A stretch of 20,593 nucleotides of DNA, from contig DF237788.1 of NCBI GenBank assembly GCA_000708835.1, positions 1 to 20,593 of the forward strand. The letters are read 5' to 3'. Source of the DNA: Klebsormidium nitens (lineage: Eukaryota > Streptophyta > Klebsormidiophyceae > Klebsormidiales > Klebsormidiaceae). The translations under genes and the position numbers were made by a program. The notes beneath the pieces were generated by a model, which made no database searches, was not told the DNA's origin, and worked only from the letters and a program-made list of their open reading frames with translations. This document shows, one piece after another, positions 18,504 to 20,593 of this stretch. How positions within the stretch are numbered: the stretch's first letter is position 1; each line of letters starts with the position of its first letter.

Positions 18504-19570
18504 TCACCTCTTTGCGGGGACTGCTTTCGGAAGGGGAGGATCACACAAATCTTCGTGCAACCAGATATGGTCCCTCAGCTTTTGGACGTTCGACCCCCAA
18601 AACTCGTCTATCTTTCGGCTCCGGTGAAACACTGTGAACGTGGGTGTGTACTTTACGTGCTTGGACGTCTCCGGCAGAAGGTCCACGTCAGCGACGACGT
18701 AGAGCGGCTTTGGGAACTCTTTACTAATCTTGGCGAGCTCGGGTACCATGAGCTTACAATGTTCACACCTGAGCGGGGGTAAACACCTGACGCTTAGAGG
18801 CAATACAGTTGCTTGATTTGACAGGAAGAGAGGTGTCAACCAGAATGGCGCCCAACTACTCAAACTTAACGTCCTGAAACTCATGCATTTGGAACTCAAA
18901 AGATGGCAACTAACGGCCGTTCCTGTCTGCAGCTTGTTTGGCAAAGTGTTGCAAATGTTCAGAGATGGACAGCAATCAAGCTCCTGAAAAATCAACTACA
19001 ATTCAGCATCTCGCACCCGCTACCTTTTGTAGTGAGAAACTTAGAGGGCACAGCTGTTTAGCAACCAAACAGACGAATGGAGCAGTGGAGCGCTGCTCAC
19101 CAAGAGGCTCCAAAATTCACAACCACCTGCAATCAGTTGATGGCACAACTGCTGAGACATGACAACCGGAGATCATAGAAGTCCGTCACTTAATGAGACG
19201 TTCCAACAGCGTTTCTGAACAGTCGGCCATTCTCACAACACCGATGCTGAAGATCTAGAAAGGAAACATTCAGCATTGCCTTGGCGTGCTGGTTGACCAC
19301 TGAAACCTGTCACATCTGAGCTGATTGATGGCGCAAGAAACGCTGTACAGTTATGAAAACCATGAAAACCTTGAAGTTTTGGGAATCCATGGCCGCCAAA
19401 AGAAGGCTTACCGGCCTGTTGCCTGACTTCTTCAACAGCTGCTTCAGGTCATCGTCCGTCTTCACAACGGAGAGGTTCCCCGCTGCTTCTAGAAAGTGGT
19501 TATGCGAAGCTGGAGAGTAAGCCTCTTCTCTGCCTGACGTGCCAACCTCTCCAGCTTTATGGGCCAGCAT
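18504..19570 (-). CDS. Thioredoxin-like protein (thioredoxin-like 3-3 type), CEHC active site
   Basis: Three exons, 19570-19412, 19126-19101 and 18768-18504, give 149 aa. Phases fit: CCG|GTAAGC, then TCTTG|GTGAGC, joined to G|TGT. The joined core is a thioredoxin fold: VVVNFGASW (54-62), redox motif C63-E-H-C66 and the cis-proline in YTPTF (P104). The C-terminal pattern PETSKHVKYTPTF...KIDEFWG...LRDHIWLH resembles plant thioredoxin-like 3-3 proteins as I recall them. CEHC replaces the classic CGPC, and Asn57 stands where thioredoxins usually have the buried Asp, so redox potential and partners probably differ. The first in-frame ATG is 19570; an in-frame TAG sits at 19601-19603 beside an acceptor-like CCATAG, so an upstream exon cannot be excluded. 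The N-terminal 30 residues are not clearly a transit peptide, so a cytosolic location is plausible. The tail after WLHED (DPPLPKAVPAKR) is not a known motif. Confidence 0.85.
19101..19126 (-). other. 26-nt microexon of the thioredoxin-like gene
   Basis: Flanked by GATTGCAG (acceptor) and GTGAGC (donor) on the minus strand. It encodes VVVNFGAS plus two bases of the Trp codon of the WCEHC motif. Without it the redox strand is lost and the frame shifts, so it must be included for a working protein. Confidence 0.85.
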
Positions 19571-19860
19571 CGCAGAAGGTATGGCGGGCGGAACCAAGTC
19601 CTATGGAGAGAAATCACACTTTCGTCCCCAAACTTAAAGTCCAAACAATGTCAAACCAACAGTTCATGTGCTGGGATGCACACCTACCCCTTTCTTGGTT
19701 AACCATAGAACCAGCTTAGCCAGCTTGAAGTAGAAAAGCATCTGCTATAAGCGTCTGCCACGATCAACTTTCTGAAGTTCTGGTTTGTAAGGTACTTGGG
19801 AGGATTGGCCAATCTGCATTCATGAGCTTCCTTCCAGAGTCGAGGCCCCCGCCTGAGGGG

Positions 19861-19968
19861 CTATGCACACCTGGGAGGGGGGTTTTTGGGCAAAAACGGG
19901 GTTTTGCTGACGTTTGTCGGAGACCCGGGATCCGAGCTCGGGAGCAACCCCGAGACCCTATGCACACC
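19861..19968 (+). repeat. Direct repeat pair CTATGCACACC
   Basis: CTATGCACACC at 19861-19871 recurs at 19958-19968, each preceded by a G- or C-rich tract. A CCGAGCTCGG palindrome lies between them at 19932-19941. Confidence 0.8.
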
Positions 19969-20124
19969 GGGTTGCGGGATGTCGGGTTTCCGGCCCCCAA
20001 CGCATTGTGTACCTAACCGTGTACAGTTTGTGTACGCACCGATCGAAGCCTGGGTCGGGTTCACATTGGACTTTCTCAGAACTTTTATCGTGATTCGATA
20101 GCTAGACCTGCGTCACTCGGCGTC

Positions 20125-20146
20125 AGCCCGCCAGAGTCGGCGGGCT
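20125..20146. repeat. Perfect 8-bp hairpin
   Basis: AGCCCGCC and GGCGGGCT form a perfect GC-rich stem around the 6-nt loop AGAGTC. Confidence 0.9.
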
Positions 20147-20217
20147 AACGGTCAATCCTTCGAACAACAAAATTTATCGAAGTCGAAGATTAGACCTCAA
20201 CCTACCCAAATCCGGGA

Positions 20218-20256
20218 GGCTATCGAAACGCGGTCGACGACCGCGTTTGGATAGCC
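20218..20256. repeat. 39-nt near-perfect palindrome
   Basis: Two 19-nt arms around a single central A at 20237 are reverse complements except for one mismatch (20225 against 20249). The inner 23 nt, arms AAACGCGGTCG and CGACCGCGTTT, are perfect. Confidence 0.95.
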
Positions 20257-20593
20257 CAATCACGATAGGTACAGGTTTGATTTCGTCACGCCTCCGCCTT
20301 TGCTGACGGTATTGTGTACCAAGTGTACTCAACTTGGTTCACATGGCCGATCACGTGGTTCCGGTCGAGAGTTTCGAGTCACGATACGGAATTCGACGGA
20401 CCAATTTGCAATGTGAACCCACTTTGAACATCGTAGTCCGACACTGCTGAAACGTCAGCATGGGTACTTCCAATTGTGAATCAAGGCAGACCGAATTATG
20501 GCCAAAAGCCCAATGTGAACCCGACCCTGCAAAAGTACGTTTGGCGCGTCCTTCGTTCCCCCGTGACGTCAACTTTCGATCGAAACCCGGCCG

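Larger units (their letters stand above)
20052..20527. repeat. 18-bp perfect inverted repeat bracketing 440 bp
   Basis: GGGTCGGGTTCACATTGG at 20052-20069 is the exact reverse complement of 20510-20527. The match continues imperfectly inward (CATTGGACTTTC against CATTGGGCTTTT). A third, partial copy (CAATGTGAACCC) lies at 20409-20420. No target-site duplication was seen at the outer edges. Confidence 0.85.
19571..20593. other. Upstream of the thioredoxin-like gene: inverted-repeat-rich region
   Basis: No gene is recognisable on either strand. The first part should hold the thioredoxin-like promoter. From about 19850 the DNA becomes GC-richer and contains direct repeats, several perfect palindromes and inverted copies of a GGGTTCACATTG motif. 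It could be a small non-autonomous transposon or the promoter of a gene to the right. Confidence 0.5.

Noticed and set aside
18501-18782. 93-codon plus-strand frame
   Set aside because: It is antisense to the last exon of the thioredoxin-like gene, whose conserved motifs are on the minus strand.

Overview
The window reads as nuclear DNA from a streptophyte, either a charophyte alga or an early land plant. It carries spliced GT-AG genes, a plant-type plastid ferredoxin sulfite reductase with a transit-peptide exon, an FLZ zinc-finger protein (a plant-lineage domain) and a plant-type thioredoxin-like protein. A decayed kinesin-light-chain-type TPR fragment at the left edge would fit a Klebsormidium-like genome, but the species cannot be fixed from the sequence alone.

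Layout. 75-460 (+): frameshifted TPR-repeat fragment. 490-2434: no recognisable gene. 2435-4632 (-): three-exon gene for a secreted dirigent / allene-oxide-cyclase-barrel-like protein. 4633-5682: divergent intergenic region with an (AGTA)n microsatellite, a G/C-run inverted repeat and a palindromic bZIP site. 5683-12722 (+): nine-exon ferredoxin sulfite reductase gene, 714 aa as joined. 12723-14658: no recognisable gene. 14659-17189 (+): two-exon FLZ protein, 380 aa. 17190-18503: convergent spacer. 18504-19570 (-): three-exon thioredoxin-like protein, 149 aa, with a 26-nt microexon. 19571-20593: no gene seen, but a dense cluster of inverted repeats.

All exon joins were made by eye from protein homology, reading phase and GT/AG consensus. 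The joins within each gene are phase-compatible and rebuild family motifs across the junctions. The least certain points are the last exon of the dirigent-like gene and the exon 6 donor of the sulfite reductase gene.

The genes do not form a pathway in the bacterial sense; each looks like an independent nuclear gene. The most unusual feature is the sulfite reductase C-terminus. After the normal family end, the same last exon continues into a segment with the pattern of a ribbon-helix-helix (CopG/Arc-type) DNA-binding domain. Land-plant sulfite reductase is known to associate with plastid nucleoids, so a dedicated DNA-binding module would be a notable variation. The same gene has two other oddities: a second possible in-frame N-terminus with a lysine run downstream of a TATA-like box inside intron 1, and a degenerate duplicate of the exon 7 acceptor and 5' end inside intron 6 that would give an early stop if used.
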